This document shows, piece by piece, positions 7,537 to 7,999 of a DNA stretch of 7,999 bases. The position numbers and the translations under genes were made by a program. Every line of letters begins with the position of its first letter. Positions within the stretch are counted from its first letter, which is position 1. This stretch comes from an uncultured Persicitalea sp. (GTDB lineage: Bacteria; Bacteroidota; Bacteroidia; Cytophagales; Spirosomataceae). A model generated the notes under the pieces. It saw nothing but the letters and a program-made list of their open reading frames with translations, was not told the DNA's origin and made no database searches. Location of the stretch: contig CATMVR010000209.1 of assembly GCA_950075905.1 (NCBI GenBank), positions 1 through 7,999 of the forward strand. The letters run 5' to 3'.

Positions 7537-7586
7537 CGTATTGGACTAGGCGTCCCCGTCCAGAAATAGACATTGTCAAACTCCAT
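7537..7586 (-). other. detached 5' end of the RAYT gene plus 14-bp frameshifting insertion
   Basis: On the minus strand, ATG at 7586-7584 begins MEFDNVYFWTGT, the usual opening of this transposase family, but the frame then leaves the transposase. Removing the 14 bp CCTAGTCCAATACG (minus strand, 7550-7537) gives an uninterrupted TGT-VKDWKKLLKLDKYKE. ACG stands just before the insertion and also ends it, so it may have formed around a 3-bp repeat. The insertion brings an in-frame TAG (in CCTAGTCC) upstream of the main frame. Confidence 0.72.
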
Positions 7587-7658
7587 TGGCAGCGGCCAAC
7601 CGTCGAGAGTTTCGGTATTTGCTTGGCTGATGTTCCATAGGGTAGCAAGATACATAAA

Positions 7659-7683
7659 AGGTCTGTGGGGACACAGACCACGG
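7659..7683 (-). repeat. right REP-like palindrome (inverted copy)
   Basis: This is the exact reverse complement of 6987-7011; the 20-bp hairpin core is at 7660-7679. It sits about 75 bp upstream of the original RAYT start and directly against the IS256 fragment. On the minus strand the hairpin is followed by TTTT, so it could also weakly end transcription entering from the IS256 side. The identity ends abruptly on both sides of the 25 bp. Confidence 0.8.
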
Positions 7684-7999
7684 TGAAGGGAGATAGCCAA
7701 AAGCGCGCGCGCTCGGCATCCCCGATGTAGATACCCAATAGATCCTTTTTTCCTTGTAAATCAACGGCCAGCACATTGTACGCAGCCTTACTGACGACCT
7801 TCCCGTCCTGGCGCACCTTAAAATGGACCGCATCCAACCACACGAAAGCGTAGACCGCCTCCAGGGGCCGCGAGCGCCACTGTTCCACTACCGGCAGTAT
7901 CTTATCTGTAATAGCTGACAGTTGCCCGGTGCTGATGTCCAGTCCGTACAGATCCTCCAAATGCCCCTGGATGTCCTCGTAGGAGAGCCCTTTGCCATA
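7684..7999 (-). pseudogene. IS256-family (mutator type) transposase fragment
   Basis: The minus-strand frame is open at the window edge and reads KGLSYEDIQGHLEDLYG, then FVWLDAVHFKVRQDG, YNVLAVDLQGKKDLLGIY and GDAERARFWLS. These are characteristic of the middle of IS256/Transposase_mut (PF00872) proteins. WLDAVHFKVR contains the first Asp of the DDE triad. A full protein is about 400 residues; only about 105 are here, and the second Asp and the Glu are missing. Homology stops at the REP palindrome. The same frame runs on to a stop at 7505 but only through REP and out-of-frame RAYT DNA, so that tail is not transposase. Family members usually have Gly in GDAEGARFWL, here Arg. The 5' end is outside the window. 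Confidence 0.87.

Larger units (their letters stand above)
6987..7683 (-). mobile_element. REP-RAYT unit: REP-associated tyrosine transposase between inverted REP hairpins
   Basis: A 697-bp unit is bounded by 25-bp perfect inverted repeats (6987-7011 and 7659-7683), each containing an 8-bp-stem hairpin. Between them lies a Y1/HUH transposase gene on the minus strand. This is the arrangement known for RAYT (TnpA_REP) genes, which are related to IS200/IS605 transposases and are thought to spread REP palindromes. Sequence outside the left end is a DUF1080 fragment and outside the right end an IS256 fragment, and both matches stop at the repeats. No target-site duplication is seen, as expected for this transposase class. 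Mobility is doubtful because the transposase reading frame is broken near its 5' end. Confidence 0.75.

Noticed and set aside
6987..7683. Possible CRISPR or attachment-site repeats
   Set aside because: There are only two copies, they are inverted and self-complementary, and a transposase lies between them; REP hairpins explain them better.
7505..7960. 151-residue minus-strand frame taken as one IS256 transposase
   Set aside because: Only the part upstream of 7684 is transposase-like. The rest is translated REP hairpin and the RAYT 5' end read out of frame, so it is a chimera of junction DNA.

Overview
The window looks like an accessory stretch of a Bacteroidota chromosome, most likely Cytophagales (Spirosoma/Dyadobacter-like). 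The reasons are a HEAT-repeat protein with two DUF1080 (3-keto-disaccharide hydrolase) domains, genes without obvious Shine-Dalgarno sequences, and a REP-associated transposase of the type common in that phylum. This placement is inferred from family content, not from a marker gene.

Layout, left to right. (1) Positions 2-2272 hold the 3' part of a large GC-rich gene for a HEAT-repeat plus double-DUF1080 protein, followed by a strong intrinsic terminator (2301-2346). (2) After an AT-rich gap with a possible promoter come two overlapping genes, 2536-3903 and 3900-6833, sharing an ATGA stop/start. The first encodes a predicted lipoprotein with a GH-A clan (GH2/GH5-like) TIM barrel and both catalytic glutamates. 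The second encodes a membrane GT2 (cellulose-synthase-like) glycosyltransferase whose extracytoplasmic C-terminus is a related barrel with both catalytic glutamates replaced. (3) Positions 6892-7999 are a graveyard of mobile and broken DNA: a roughly 95-bp piece of a DUF1080 gene, a REP-RAYT unit bounded by 25-bp perfect inverted repeats, and an IS256-family transposase fragment that runs off the right edge.

How the genes may work together. The GT2 protein is probably a processive polysaccharide synthase and exporter. Its attached pseudo-glycosidase domain may bind or guide the emerging glycan, while the co-translated lipoprotein hydrolase or transglycosylase trims, releases or remodels it. 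This two-gene module is the most interesting content here: a synthase carrying a dead paralogue of its own partner enzyme. The polymer cannot be read from sequence. The module is clearly more AT-rich than the DUF1080 gene on its left and is bounded on the right by a piece of another DUF1080 gene and transposon debris, so acquisition or rearrangement at this site is plausible but unproven.
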